DNA of 64,000 nucleotides from Chromobacterium phragmitis (GCF_003325475.1 NZ_CP029495.1:868001-932000); one strand, 5' to 3'; counted from the stretch's first letter, positions 1-8,428 are shown. The notes: generated from the letters alone by a model not told the origin. Numbers and translations: made by a program.

Positions 1-1
1 G

Positions 2-1195
2 GTGAAAGAGCGCGCGCTGGGCCAGGACGTGATGGGCAGCCTGACCCCGGGCCAGGCCCTGGTGGGCGTGGTCAACGAAGAGCTCGTCAAGCTGATGGGC
101 GAAAAGAACGACGAGCTGAACCTGGCCGCCGTGCCACCCGCCATCGTGCTGATGGCCGGCCTGCAGGGCGCCGGCAAGACCACCACCGTCGGCAAGCTGG
201 CCAAAAGGCTGAAGGAAACCCAGAAGAAGAAGGTGTTGGTGGTGTCCGCCGACATCTATCGCCCGGCCGCCATCGAGCAGTTGAAGCTGCTGGCCTCGCA
301 AGTCGGCGTGGAGTGGTTCCCGTCCGACGTGTCGCAAAAGCCGGTGGACATCGCCCGCGCCGCGATCGACCACGCGCGCCGCCACTTCTTCGACGTGCTG
401 CTGGTCGACACCGCCGGCCGCCTTGCCATCGATGAGGCGATGATGGACGAGATCAAGGCGCTGCACGCCGCGATCAACCCGGTGGAAACGCTGTTCGTGG
501 TGGACGCGATGCAGGGCCAGGACGCGGTCAACACCGCCAAGGCCTTCAATCAAGCGCTGCCGCTGACCGGCGTGATCCTGACCAAGATGGACGGCGACTC
601 GCGCGGCGGCGCCGCCTTGTCCGTGCGCCACGTCACCGGCAAACCGATCAAATTCATCGGCGTCGGCGAAAAGGTCACGGGCATCGAACCGTTCCACCCG
701 GACCGCATTGCCAGCCGCATCCTGGGCATGGGCGACGTGCTGTCGCTGATCGAGGAAGTGCAGAAGGGCATCGATCAGAAGGAAGCCGAAGCGATGGCCA
801 AGAAGTTGAAGTCCGGCAAGGGCTTCGACCTCGAGGACTTCAAAGCCCAGATGCAGCAGATGAAGAAGATGGGCGGCATGGCCAACCTTCTGGAAAAGAT
901 GCCGGGCCAGCTGGGCGAGATGGCCAAAGGCGTTCAGGGCGCCGAAGCCGAGAAATCCATGCGCCGCATTGAAGGCATCATCAACTCGATGACCATGGAA
1001 GAGCGCCGCAAGCCGGAGCTGCTGAAGGCCAGCCGCAAACGCCGCATCGCCGCCGGCTCCGGCGTCACGGTGCAGGAAGTGAACCGGCTGCTGAACCAGT
1101 TCGAGCAGATGCAGAAGATGATGAAGCAGTTCTCGTCCAAGGGCGGGATGATGAAGATGATGCGCGGCATGAAGGGCATGATGCCCGGCATGTAA
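2..1195 (+). CDS. ffh: Signal recognition particle GTPase Ffh (5'-truncated by window)
   Basis: Ffh/SRP54 with 4.5S RNA binds signal sequences on nascent chains and docks on FtsY for delivery to SecYEG. The window cuts the gene: the N-terminal helical bundle lies upstream, and the GTG at position 2 is read here as an internal Val codon rather than a start. Visible in order are the P-loop GLQGAGKT (fragment residues 53-60), the DTAGR box, the TKMDGDSRGG box, and the methionine-rich M domain from about residue 300 that binds signal peptides and RNA, ending in a Met/Lys/Gly-rich tail. A strong hairpin follows within 4 bp of the stop. Family assignment is secure. Confidence 0.97.
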   Translation: MKERALGQDVMGSLTPGQALVGVVNEELVKLMGEKNDELNLAAVPPAIVLMAGLQGAGKTTTVGKLAKRLKETQKKKVLVVSADIYRPAAIEQLKLLASQVGVEWFPSDVSQKPVDIARAAIDHARRHFFDVLLVDTAGRLAIDEAMMDEIKALHAAINPVETLFVVDAMQGQDAVNTAKAFNQALPLTGVILTKMDGDSRGGAALSVRHVTGKPIKFIGVGEKVTGIEPFHPDRIASRILGMGDVLSLIEEVQKGIDQKEAEAMAKKLKSGKGFDLEDFKAQMQQMKKMGGMANLLEKMPGQLGEMAKGVQGAEAEKSMRRIEGIINSMTMEERRKPELLKASRKRRIAAGSGVTVQEVNRLLNQFEQMQKMMKQFSSKGGMMKMMRGMKGMMPGM

Positions 1196-1198
1196 GCG

Positions 1199-1231
1199 AA
1201 AACAAACGGGCGCCAGTCGCCCGTTTGTTTT
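1199..1231. terminator. Bidirectional-type intrinsic terminator after ffh
   Basis: A perfect 14-bp stem (arms 1199-1212 and 1218-1231, loop CCAGT) begins with AAAA and ends with TTTT, so it can act in either direction. It directly follows the ffh stop codon and separates ffh from purB. Confidence 0.9.
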
Positions 1232-1372
1232 GAGATGAAGACAAGCCGCCGGCAAGACTGTCCCCAGACGCTACATTGATAGGGCGTCGCCGCGGCGATG
1301 GATCGCAAGTTTGAACGCCGTTTGTATTGCAACCTGCCGCTGTTTGGCAAACCACGTTTGGAAATACTCAGC

Positions 1373-2743
1373 ATGAATCTGACTACGTTGACCGCCCTCT
1401 CCCCGCTGGATGGCCGCTACGCCGCCCAGGTGGAAGGCCTGCGCAACCTGTTCTCCGAATTCGGTCTGATGAAGTGCCGCGTCAAGGTGGAGCTGGAATG
1501 GCTGAAGATGCTGGCCGCCGAGCCGGGCATCGAGGAAGTCAAGCCGTTCTCCGACGCCACCATCCGCGAAATCGACGACGTGATCGCCAACTTCAGCGTC
1601 GAGCACGGCGAGGAAGTGAAGGCGATCGAGGTCCGCACCAATCACGACGTCAAGGCCATCGAGTACTGGCTGAAAGAACGCCTGTCAGGCAATCCTGAAG
1701 TGATGGCGGCCAGCGAGTTCATCCACTTCGCCTGCACCTCCGAGGACATCAACAACCTCAGCCACGCGCTGATGCTGAAGACCGCGCGCAACACCGTGCT
1801 GCTGCCGGCGCTGGACGAGGTGATCCACAAGCTGCAGAAGCTGTCGCACGAACTGGCCGACGTGGGCATGATGTGCCGCACCCACGGCCAGCCGGCCACG
1901 CCATCCACCATGGGCAAGGAACTGGCCAACGCCGTCTATCGCCTGAAGCGCCAGCGCGAGCAACTGGTGCACCAGGAAATCCTGGGCAAGATCAACGGCG
2001 CGGTCGGCAACTACAACGCCCACTTGGCGGCCTATCCGGACATCGACTGGGAAAGCCTGTGCGGCCGCTTCGTCACCGGTCTCGGCATCACCTTCAATCC
2101 GTACACCATCCAGATCGAGCCGCACGACTACATGGCCGAGCTGTATCAAGTGGCGATGCGCGTCAACACCATCCTGATCGACCTGAACCGCGACATCTGG
2201 GGCTACATCTCGCTGGGCTACTTCAAGCAGAAGGTGAAGAAGGACGAAGTGGGCAGCTCCACCATGCCGCACAAGGTCAACCCGATCGACTTCGAAAACG
2301 CCGAGGGCAATCTGGGCATGGCCAACGCCATCATGGGCCACCTGGCGGAGAAGCTGCCGATCTCCCGCTGGCAGCGCGACCTGACCGACTCCACCGTGCT
2401 GCGCAATATGGGCGTCGGCTTCGGCTACACCATCCTGGGCCTGAAGTCCTGCCTGAAGGGCCTGAACAAGCTGGAGATCAATCCGGCCCTGATCGCCGCC
2501 GAGCTGGACGCCGCCTGGGAGCTGCTGGCCGAGCCGGTGCAGACCGTGATGCGCCGCTACGGCATCGCCAATCCGTACGAGCAGTTAAAAGAGCTGACCC
2601 GCGGCAAGGGCGGCATCACCCGCGAAACGCTGCATGCCTTCATCAAGAGCCTGGAGCTGCCGGACACGGTCAAGGCATCCTTGCTGGAGCTGACGCCATC
2701 CAACTATCTGGGCAAAGCGGAAGAACTGGCGCGCCGCGTCTAA
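1373..2743 (+). CDS. purB: Adenylosuccinate lyase
   Basis: PurB catalyses two fumarate-releasing steps of purine synthesis: SAICAR to AICAR, and adenylosuccinate to AMP. The 456-residue protein begins LTALSPLDGRYA, like E. coli PurB (456 aa), and carries the fumarase/aspartase superfamily signature GSSTMPHKVNPIDFE around residues 295-310, including the mobile catalytic-serine loop. The ATG at 1373 is chosen because conservation starts there; the reading frame stays open upstream to 1298, but that part looks unlike the family. The gene stands alone between two terminators. Confidence 0.97.
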   Translation: MNLTTLTALSPLDGRYAAQVEGLRNLFSEFGLMKCRVKVELEWLKMLAAEPGIEEVKPFSDATIREIDDVIANFSVEHGEEVKAIEVRTNHDVKAIEYWLKERLSGNPEVMAASEFIHFACTSEDINNLSHALMLKTARNTVLLPALDEVIHKLQKLSHELADVGMMCRTHGQPATPSTMGKELANAVYRLKRQREQLVHQEILGKINGAVGNYNAHLAAYPDIDWESLCGRFVTGLGITFNPYTIQIEPHDYMAELYQVAMRVNTILIDLNRDIWGYISLGYFKQKVKKDEVGSSTMPHKVNPIDFENAEGNLGMANAIMGHLAEKLPISRWQRDLTDSTVLRNMGVGFGYTILGLKSCLKGLNKLEINPALIAAELDAAWELLAEPVQTVMRRYGIANPYEQLKELTRGKGGITRETLHAFIKSLELPDTVKASLLELTPSNYLGKAEELARRV

Positions 2744-2764
2744 GCCGCCGTCCTCCCCTACTCG

Positions 2765-2795
2765 ACGCCGCCCGCCCGGGCGGCGTTTTCATTTT
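2765..2795 (+). terminator. Intrinsic terminator of purB
   Basis: A 9-bp GC-rich stem (arms 2765-2773 and 2778-2786, loop GCCC) is followed by TTTCATTTT. It lies 22 bp after the purB stop and isolates the next gene from purB transcription. Confidence 0.85.
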
Positions 2796-3005
2796 CCGCG
2801 CGCCACCCACCCGTCTTTGCGGCAAGTTAGCCGCACCTTGCCCGCTCTCGCCCGCCAATCGGCAAAATTTAGTGGTCAAAATGCCAAATGAACCTGACAA
2901 TGGAATGTGAATAACACCAAAACACCATAAGCATCGCTGCTGAAAGGAACGGCCGGCCGAATCGGCCCGACCGCCCGAATCAAGGGTAACCTGAAGAGAG
3001 AATGG

Positions 3006-5174
3006 ATGATCATGCAATCTATGTACGACCAGTCCTCGAATCCCCCGACCACCCCAGACGAACCGGCCGCCGCCCCCCCGCAAACGGTCACCGCGCGCCA
3101 GTTGCTGAATCTGAATGAGCGCGGCCAGCACGGCCTGTACCAGTACTTCATCGAGCACGACACCAACCGCATCCTGCAGCACCTGGACACGCTGCGCGGC
3201 ATGGCGTTCACCCGCGAAGCCGAGGATGGCGCGAACCTCCCCACCGAGCGGCCCTTCCCCTCGGTATGCCTGATCGGGCTGGGCCGCTGCGGCTCCAATA
3301 TCGCGCTGGACGTGGCCACCCTGGTGTACAACGCCCGCAAGTTCTATCTCAATGAATTCAATCAGGACGACAAGAGCGCGCCGGAGCAGGAACAACGGCC
3401 CCGCCGCTGGATACGCCGCAATCTGCTGTCCCAGCACAAAGCGGCCAAGCCGGCCTTTCTGATCGAGCCGATGGTGATGCTGGGCGACCTGGACAAGGAC
3501 ATCAAGGGCCGCATCCGTTTCTCCCGCCGCGGCGAGCAGGGCGACTTCATCAACAACTACAACAAGATGAAGATCATGGATCTGGCCGAGGTCCACGCCG
3601 GCGGCGCCGGCAACGCCCCTATCCTGGGCCAGTACCTGGCCAAGATCATCCTCAACAAGGACACGCTGAGCTTCTCCGACCCGGACTGGACGCTGATCCA
3701 CTCCTACCTGGTGGACTCCTGCGGCATCAAGGCCAACCAGTCGCGGCTGTATTTCTACATTTTCAGCGCCGGCGGCGGCACTGGCTCCGGCATGGCCTCG
3801 GAGTTCGGTCTGGCCCAGCAATACGCCTACATGAGCAAGACCTTCGAGACCCGAAACGAAGGCAAATCGGACCAGGCGGACGACTACGGCTTCGTGTTCG
3901 AGCCCATCTTCACCAGCGGCATCTGCATCCTTCCCAATATATCGGGCCAGCACGCCGAAGGCTCCGAGGCGCTGCACATCAACGCCGGCCGGCTGCTGTG
4001 CAAATACCTGTCCGAGGAGTGGGACTTCTCCTACAACTTCGACAACGAGGAAGCCGGCGCCGAAAGCGTGATGCGCCGCATCCGGCCCTGGAACGCGATG
4101 ATGCTGATTTCCAACGACATCATGCGCTACGCCGAGGAGAGCGAGGGCGGCAACATCGAACACCTCGACGTCAACGCTATGGAGCGCCACGCCAATCAAT
4201 ACATCTCGCAGCAGATCTTCAACATCCTCACCGCGCAGGCCGTCACCAGCGACTACGACGAGAACTATTTCCTGCGCGCCGGCATCGACATGGGCGAGAC
4301 GATACGGCTGGACGCCAACGACCTGTTCATGAGCCTGGCCGGCCCGGTGGCGGTGGCCTACGCCGAATCGGTGGTGTCCGACCCGCTGGGCTCGGACGGC
4401 TTCGTCAACAAGCTGGACATCGATGACCTGTTCTACCGATCGATCGACCTGCCGCACTTCAACCAGCAGACCCAAGCGATCGAAGGCATCAGCCTGCTGC
4501 CGATCGAATCGGCCAACTACCGCGCGGCGCTGGCCGACTACAAGCAGTCCGGCTATGCGGCGGAAAAGCTGAACCAGCTGTTCTTCTTCCAGAACTGCTC
4601 GTCGGTGGTGGCCATCCTGTCGCTGCCCAAGGGCTACAAGCTGTCCTACCTGGATCTGAACCGGCTGAAGCGCCACCTGAACGATCTGTTTCCCAGCACC
4701 ACGCTGAAGCGTTACGCGCTGGTGATCGGCGCCTCCACCAACCTGTCGCTGACCACGCTGGTGGCCAAGAGCCCCTGCCTCAGCGACGACTTCCTGACGT
4801 TGATCGTCGCCTACATCAAACGCTGCTTCGCCCACGGCAACCACCGCTTCGACGACAGCCTGGACAACACGATACTGGACCTGATCACCGCCGACACCTT
4901 CGACGAGACTGTGCTGGAGCGCCTGCTCAACGAGTACGAAAACCCGGCCAAGATCCTCGACACCAACTGGTTCGCCATCAAACCAATGTATGAAAAGAAG
5001 TACCGCGAACTGATCCGGGACAGCAAGAAGTTCGTGTCCATCAACGACATCCGGCTGACCCGCGAGCACGTGCAGAAAGCGGTGTGCTATCTGCGCGAGA
5101 TCTACCGCCACCGCATCGGAAAGACCCGGGTGGTTTCGCTCAACACCTACTCCCGCAAGCATCATCACGGCTAA
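3006..5174 (+). CDS. Tubulin/FtsZ-superfamily GTPase-like protein, orphan
   Basis: This 722-residue protein has a recognisable tubulin/FtsZ GTPase core. A glycine-rich loop GLGRCGSNI (residues 91-99) follows a hydrophobic strand, as in the T1 loop. The tubulin signature is SAGGGTGSG (254-262, T4). LISNDIMRY (367-375), followed by a helix with NQYISQQI, resembles the FtsZ PND loop and H7. GFVNKLDIDDLF (465-476) resembles the catalytic T7 loop, with Asn and two Asp, though one residue longer than FtsZ. A variable 85-residue N-terminal tail precedes the core, and about 240 C-terminal residues are unfamiliar. It is neither FtsZ itself (usually about 390 aa, in the dcw cluster) nor clearly TubZ; it is closest in style to the large bacterial tubulin-like families such as Pfam Tubulin_2. 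It has its own terminator and no obvious partner. The start could also be the ATG at 3012. Polymerisation and role are unknown. Confidence 0.8.
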   Translation: MIMQSMYDQSSNPPTTPDEPAAAPPQTVTARQLLNLNERGQHGLYQYFIEHDTNRILQHLDTLRGMAFTREAEDGANLPTERPFPSVCLIGLGRCGSNIALDVATLVYNARKFYLNEFNQDDKSAPEQEQRPRRWIRRNLLSQHKAAKPAFLIEPMVMLGDLDKDIKGRIRFSRRGEQGDFINNYNKMKIMDLAEVHAGGAGNAPILGQYLAKIILNKDTLSFSDPDWTLIHSYLVDSCGIKANQSRLYFYIFSAGGGTGSGMASEFGLAQQYAYMSKTFETRNEGKSDQADDYGFVFEPIFTSGICILPNISGQHAEGSEALHINAGRLLCKYLSEEWDFSYNFDNEEAGAESVMRRIRPWNAMMLISNDIMRYAEESEGGNIEHLDVNAMERHANQYISQQIFNILTAQAVTSDYDENYFLRAGIDMGETIRLDANDLFMSLAGPVAVAYAESVVSDPLGSDGFVNKLDIDDLFYRSIDLPHFNQQTQAIEGISLLPIESANYRAALADYKQSGYAAEKLNQLFFFQNCSSVVAILSLPKGYKLSYLDLNRLKRHLNDLFPSTTLKRYALVIGASTNLSLTTLVAKSPCLSDDFLTLIVAYIKRCFAHGNHRFDDSLDNTILDLITADTFDETVLERLLNEYENPAKILDTNWFAIKPMYEKKYRELIRDSKKFVSINDIRLTREHVQKAVCYLREIYRHRIGKTRVVSLNTYSRKHHHG

Positions 5175-5187
5175 GCTTCGCCACTCC

Positions 5188-5219
5188 GCCCTCCGCCGCC
5201 CGCGGAGGGCTTTTCTTTT
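5188..5219 (+). terminator. Intrinsic terminator of the tubulin-like gene
   Basis: A 9-bp stem (arms 5188-5196 and 5202-5210, loop CGCCC) is followed by TTTTCTTTT. It is a strong rho-independent terminator 13 bp after the stop, so the downstream rstAB genes need their own promoter. Confidence 0.9.
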
Positions 5220-5314
5220 GCCCCGCCCGTCCCTCCGGCCCCTGTCACTTGAGCGGCCGGCCTTGGCGCGCGATACTTGCCGGCAAACCGCCAATCAACC
5301 GCATGGATACCCGC

Positions 5315-6028
5315 ATGACCCATCGCATCGTATTCGTCGAAGACGACGCCGACCTCGCCGAACTGATCAGCGATTTCCTGTCCCGCCATGAAATGGAAGT
5401 GGTCATCGAGCCGCGCGGCGACGCCGCCCTCGCCACCATCGCCCGCGAAGCTCCCGACTTGGTGCTGCTCGACATCATGCTGCCCGGCAAGGATGGCCTC
5501 TCCATCTGCCGCGAGCTGCGTCCCAAGTTCGACGGTCCCATCATCATGCTCACCTCGCTGGACAGCGACATGAACCAGATTCTGGGCCTGGAGCTGGGCG
5601 CCAACGACTACATCCTGAAAACCACGCCGCCATCAGTGCTGGTCGCCAGGCTGCGCGCCCAATTGCGCAATCTGCGCCCGGCCCAGCCTGCCGAAGCTCC
5701 GGCGGCCAAAGCCTCGCGCAAGGCGGTGTTCGGCCAGCTGTCCATTGATCCGGTCAGCCGCGACGTGGTGCTCGCCGGCGAGAAGATTCCGCTCTCCACC
5801 TCCGACTTCGACCTGCTATGGCTCCTGGCCAGCCACGCCGGCGAAACGCTGAATCGCGACCTGCTGTTGAAAGAAATGCGCGGCGTAGACTATGACGGCC
5901 TGGACCGCAGCATAGACGTGGCCATTTCACGGCTGCGCAAGAAGCTGGGCGACAACCCCAGCGAGCCGTTCCGGATCAAGACCGTGCGCAATCGCGGCTA
6001 TCTTTTCTCGCTGTCCGGCTGGGAGTAA
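5315..6028 (+). CDS. rstA: OmpR-family response regulator RstA
   Basis: DNA-binding response regulator, partner of RstB in the RstBA two-component system, which is linked in enterobacteria to acid and low-Mg stress. The receiver domain (about 1-115) has the acidic pair at VEDDAD, phospho-acceptor Asp in LLDIMLPGKDG, the TSLDSDMN segment and the conserved Lys in YILKTTP. The winged-helix domain (about 140-235) ends with IKTVRNRGYLF. The wording closely follows E. coli RstA (EPRGD, LDSDMN, LRGVxYDGLDRS), which supports the specific name over a generic OmpR call. ATG 5315 gives 237 residues and matches the E. coli start; ATG 5303 in the same frame is possible. rstB starts 6 bp after the stop. 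Confidence 0.93.
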   Translation: MTHRIVFVEDDADLAELISDFLSRHEMEVVIEPRGDAALATIAREAPDLVLLDIMLPGKDGLSICRELRPKFDGPIIMLTSLDSDMNQILGLELGANDYILKTTPPSVLVARLRAQLRNLRPAQPAEAPAAKASRKAVFGQLSIDPVSRDVVLAGEKIPLSTSDFDLLWLLASHAGETLNRDLLLKEMRGVDYDGLDRSIDVAISRLRKKLGDNPSEPFRIKTVRNRGYLFSLSGWE

Positions 6029-6034
6029 GCGCGG

Positions 6035-7309
6035 ATGCGCCGTCTGTTCATCCAGTTCTACCTGTTGCTGATGTCCTGCTTCCTGGTTGCGGTCATCATG
6101 GTCGGCGTCGTTTACAAGCAGGCGGTGGACGGCGTGGGCGAGCGCTATCTGGCCGACCTGCTCCGCACCACGCTGTCGCTGATCGAGGCCGACCTGCGCG
6201 GCGTGCCGGAGGATCGATGGAGCGAAACGCTGGCCAACGCCGACTACGGCTTCACTTTCCGCGTCAAGGTGGAGAAGATGAGCAACTACATCCTGGACGA
6301 AGAATCCAAGGAGGCGCTGGATCGCGGCGAGATCGTGATGCTGGAAGACAAATACCTGTTCCTGCAGAAGCTGCAGGACAGCAACTACCTGCTGGTGGCC
6401 GGCCCGTTGCGCTACCTGTTCTTTCTCCACCGGCTCAAGTGGTTCGATTACGCGCTGCTTGGCCTCTTGGGCCTGTCGCTGGCGATACCGGTCTTCTTGT
6501 GGATGCGGCCGCACTGGCGCGACCTGGTGGCACTGGAGCGCACATCCGATCGGCTGGCCAACGGCGAGCTGGCCGCCCGCGTCGAACTGCCGCCTCACTC
6601 CGGCGTCCATCATCTCGGCGTCGCCTTCAATCACATGGCCGACAATATCGCCGCGCTGATCAACAGCAAGAAAACGCTGACCAACGCCGTCGCCCATGAG
6701 CTGCGCACGCCGCTGGCCCGGCTGCGTTACCGATTGGCGCTGCTTGAGGGCGATCAGGAGTCCAAAGAGCGGCAGGCGATTGAACGCGACCTCACCGCCA
6801 TCGACCAACTGGTGGAAGAGCTGCTGTTCCACGCCCGGCTGGACCGTCCGGAAGCGCCGCTGAAGCCGGTCAGCTTCAACGCGCTGCCCTGGGCGCGCGA
6901 CCGCATCGCCGGCCAGGCTGCGCTGGCCCAGAAGATCCACTGGATAGAGCCGTCCGGCGAAGCGCTGGCCATCACCGCGGACGAACATTTGATCACCCGA
7001 GCCCTGGATAACCTGTTGTCCAACGCCCGCCGGCACGCCAACGCCGTCGTCGCCACCCACGTGCTGATCGACAAGCAGCAATACTGCATCATCGTCGACG
7101 ACGACGGCCCCGGCATACCAGAAGCCGACCGGGACCGGGTATTCGATCCCTTTGTCCGCCTGGACGAAAGCCGGGGACGCAAAACCGGCGGCCATGGACT
7201 GGGGCTCGCCATCGTGGCTGGAATCGCCCGCGCCCACCGCGGCAGCATCAAAGTGGAAGCGTCGCCGATGGGCGGCGCCCGCTTCGTGCTGCGCTGGCCA
7301 ACGGCATAG
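6035..7309 (+). CDS. rstB: Sensor histidine kinase RstB
   Basis: Inner-membrane sensor kinase that phosphorylates RstA. The layout is typical: N-terminal TM helix (about 6-27), periplasmic sensor domain of about 105 residues, second TM helix (about 138-157), HAMP linker, H-box with phospho-acceptor His221 in AVAHELRTPLARLR, N box NARRHANA, and the G boxes DDDGPGIP and GHGLGLAI. The N-terminus MRRLFIQFYLLLMSCFLV matches E. coli RstB (MKKLFIQFYLLL). It lies 6 bp after rstA. An RstA-type box begins only 5 bp beyond its stop codon. Confidence 0.93.
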   Translation: MRRLFIQFYLLLMSCFLVAVIMVGVVYKQAVDGVGERYLADLLRTTLSLIEADLRGVPEDRWSETLANADYGFTFRVKVEKMSNYILDEESKEALDRGEIVMLEDKYLFLQKLQDSNYLLVAGPLRYLFFLHRLKWFDYALLGLLGLSLAIPVFLWMRPHWRDLVALERTSDRLANGELAARVELPPHSGVHHLGVAFNHMADNIAALINSKKTLTNAVAHELRTPLARLRYRLALLEGDQESKERQAIERDLTAIDQLVEELLFHARLDRPEAPLKPVSFNALPWARDRIAGQAALAQKIHWIEPSGEALAITADEHLITRALDNLLSNARRHANAVVATHVLIDKQQYCIIVDDDGPGIPEADRDRVFDPFVRLDESRGRKTGGHGLGLAIVAGIARAHRGSIKVEASPMGGARFVLRWPTA

Positions 7310-7313
7310 CATG

Positions 7314-7327
7314 TACATTTTGTAACA
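7314..7327 (+). promoter_or_regulatory. RstA box upstream of the Asr-like gene
   Basis: TACATTTTGTAACA matches the published RstA box TACATNTNGTTACA at 11 of its 12 defined bases. It sits between the rstB stop and the Asr-like start, with its last base 117 bp before the ATG. Candidate -10 elements are GATACAT near 7332 or TAGCAT near 7371; the actual start site cannot be decided from sequence. In E. coli RstA directly activates asr, so box and target agree. Confidence 0.75.
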
Positions 7328-7444
7328 TTGGGATACATGCCCCTCCTAGACGCCCATGCCTTGCCATCGCTAGCATTCGGCCCTGAATAAGGACTTCTTC
7401 GGGTCCATTTCAACCCAATCGAAAGAAACTTAGGAGTTTCGTAA

Positions 7445-8353
7445 ATGAAAAAGCTGGCTCTGCTCGCCCTGACCGCTGCTTTCAGCCTGGTGTCCGCCAA
7501 CGGCTTCGCCGCTGAAAAAGCCGCCGCTTCCGCTCCGGCCATCCACAAGGCCAAGAAAGCCGAAAAGAAAAAAGTAGCTTCCGCTGCTCAAAAGGCTCAA
7601 GCCGCCAAGGCCGACGCTTCCGCTCCGAAGGCCAAGAAAGCCAAGAAGCACGTAGCGAAGAAGGACGCTTCCGCAGCTCAGAAGGCTCAAGCCGCTAAGG
7701 CCGACGCTTCCGCTCCGAAGGCCAAGAAGGCCCACAAGCACGCCGCCAAGAAGCACGCTGCCAAGAAAGACGCTTCCGCTGCTCAAAAAGCCCAAGCCGC
7801 CAAGGCCGACGCTTCCGCTCCGAAGGCCAAGAAGGCCAAGAAGCACGTAGCCAAGAAAGAAGCCTCCGCTCAGAAAGCCCAAGCCGCTAAGGCCGACGCT
7901 TCCGCTCCGAAGGCCAAGAAGGCTCACAAGCACCACGCCAAGAAGCACGCTGCCAAGAAAGAAGCTTCCGCTGCTCAAAAAGCCCAAGCCGCCAAGGCCG
8001 ACGCTTCCGCTCCGAAGGCCAAGAAGGCCAAGAAGCACGTAGCCAAGAAAGAAGCCTCCGCTCAGAAAGCCCAAGCCGCTAAGGCCGACGCTTCCGCGCC
8101 GAAGGCCAAGAAGGCTCACAAGCACCACGCCAAGAAGCACGCTGCCAAGAAAGACGCTTCCGCTGCTCAAAAAGCCCAAGCCGCCAAGGCCGACGCTTCC
8201 GCTCCGGCCAAGAAGGCTGCCCACAAGCACGCCAAAAAGCACGTAGCCAAGAAAGACGCTTCCGCTGCTCAAAAGGCTCAAGCCGCCAAGAAAGACGCTT
8301 CCGCTCCGGCCAAGAAGCACGCTGCCAAGGCTAAGGCTTCCGCCGCCAAGTAA
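7445..8353 (+). CDS. asr: Asr-like acid-shock periplasmic repeat protein, greatly expanded
   Basis: A Sec signal peptide (about 1-22, cleavage near ANGFAAE) precedes about 280 residues made of Ala, Lys, His, Ser and Asp repeats. The recurring unit is QKAQAAKADASAPKAKKA followed by a HKHHAKKHAAKK-type stretch. E. coli Asr (about 102 aa), an acid-induced disordered periplasmic protein, has the same signal peptide style and the same QKAQAAKKH words, so this looks like an Asr with a threefold longer repeat tract. It should be highly basic and disordered, with many His that would become charged near pH 6. Context fits: rstAB and an RstA box upstream, a YdgD-like protease downstream, as ydgD neighbours asr in E. 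coli. SD TAGGAG at 7431 sets the start. A histone H1/AlgP-like reading is less likely because of the signal peptide. Confidence 0.82.
   Translation: MKKLALLALTAAFSLVSANGFAAEKAAASAPAIHKAKKAEKKKVASAAQKAQAAKADASAPKAKKAKKHVAKKDASAAQKAQAAKADASAPKAKKAHKHAAKKHAAKKDASAAQKAQAAKADASAPKAKKAKKHVAKKEASAQKAQAAKADASAPKAKKAHKHHAKKHAAKKEASAAQKAQAAKADASAPKAKKAKKHVAKKEASAQKAQAAKADASAPKAKKAHKHHAKKHAAKKDASAAQKAQAAKADASAPAKKAAHKHAKKHVAKKDASAAQKAQAAKKDASAPAKKHAAKAKASAAK
7772..8206 (+). repeat. 192-bp tandem repeat inside the Asr-like gene
   Basis: Two complete copies (7772-7963 and 7964-8155) differ at only two bases by eye, and a third partial copy runs from 8156 to about 8206. The period is 64 codons, so copy-number change keeps the reading frame. 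Looser 15-25 residue sub-repeats extend across the rest of the gene. The near identity suggests recent duplication or gene conversion. Confidence 0.9.
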
Positions 8354-8397
8354 TTCCAGTGCCGGCGCCGCCTGATCACTCGGCGGCTTAGCATTGC

Positions 8398-8428
8398 ACG
8401 GGGCGCTTCGGCGCCCCGTTTCCATTTC
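8398..8428 (+). terminator. Terminator-like hairpin between the asr-like gene and ydgD
   Basis: A 9-bp stem (arms 8398-8406 and 8411-8419) closed by the stable TTCG tetraloop is followed by TTCCATTTCC. The T tract is interrupted, so it may only attenuate, giving more asr than protease transcript. Confidence 0.65.

Noticed and set aside
2670..5294. An 874-codon open frame on the minus strand opposite the tubulin-like gene
   Set aside because: Low-complexity His/Val/Gln/Gly-rich translation typical of antisense frames in GC-rich DNA; the plus-strand gene has clear conserved motifs and a matching terminator.
7772..8206. CRISPR array
   Set aside because: Repeats are 192 bp, in frame and adjacent without unique spacers; they belong to the coding sequence.
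7445..8353. Histone H1/AlgP-like DNA-binding protein
   Set aside because: Lys/Ala repeats alone would allow this, but the signal peptide, Asr-like words and rstAB/ydgD context favour a periplasmic acid-shock protein.
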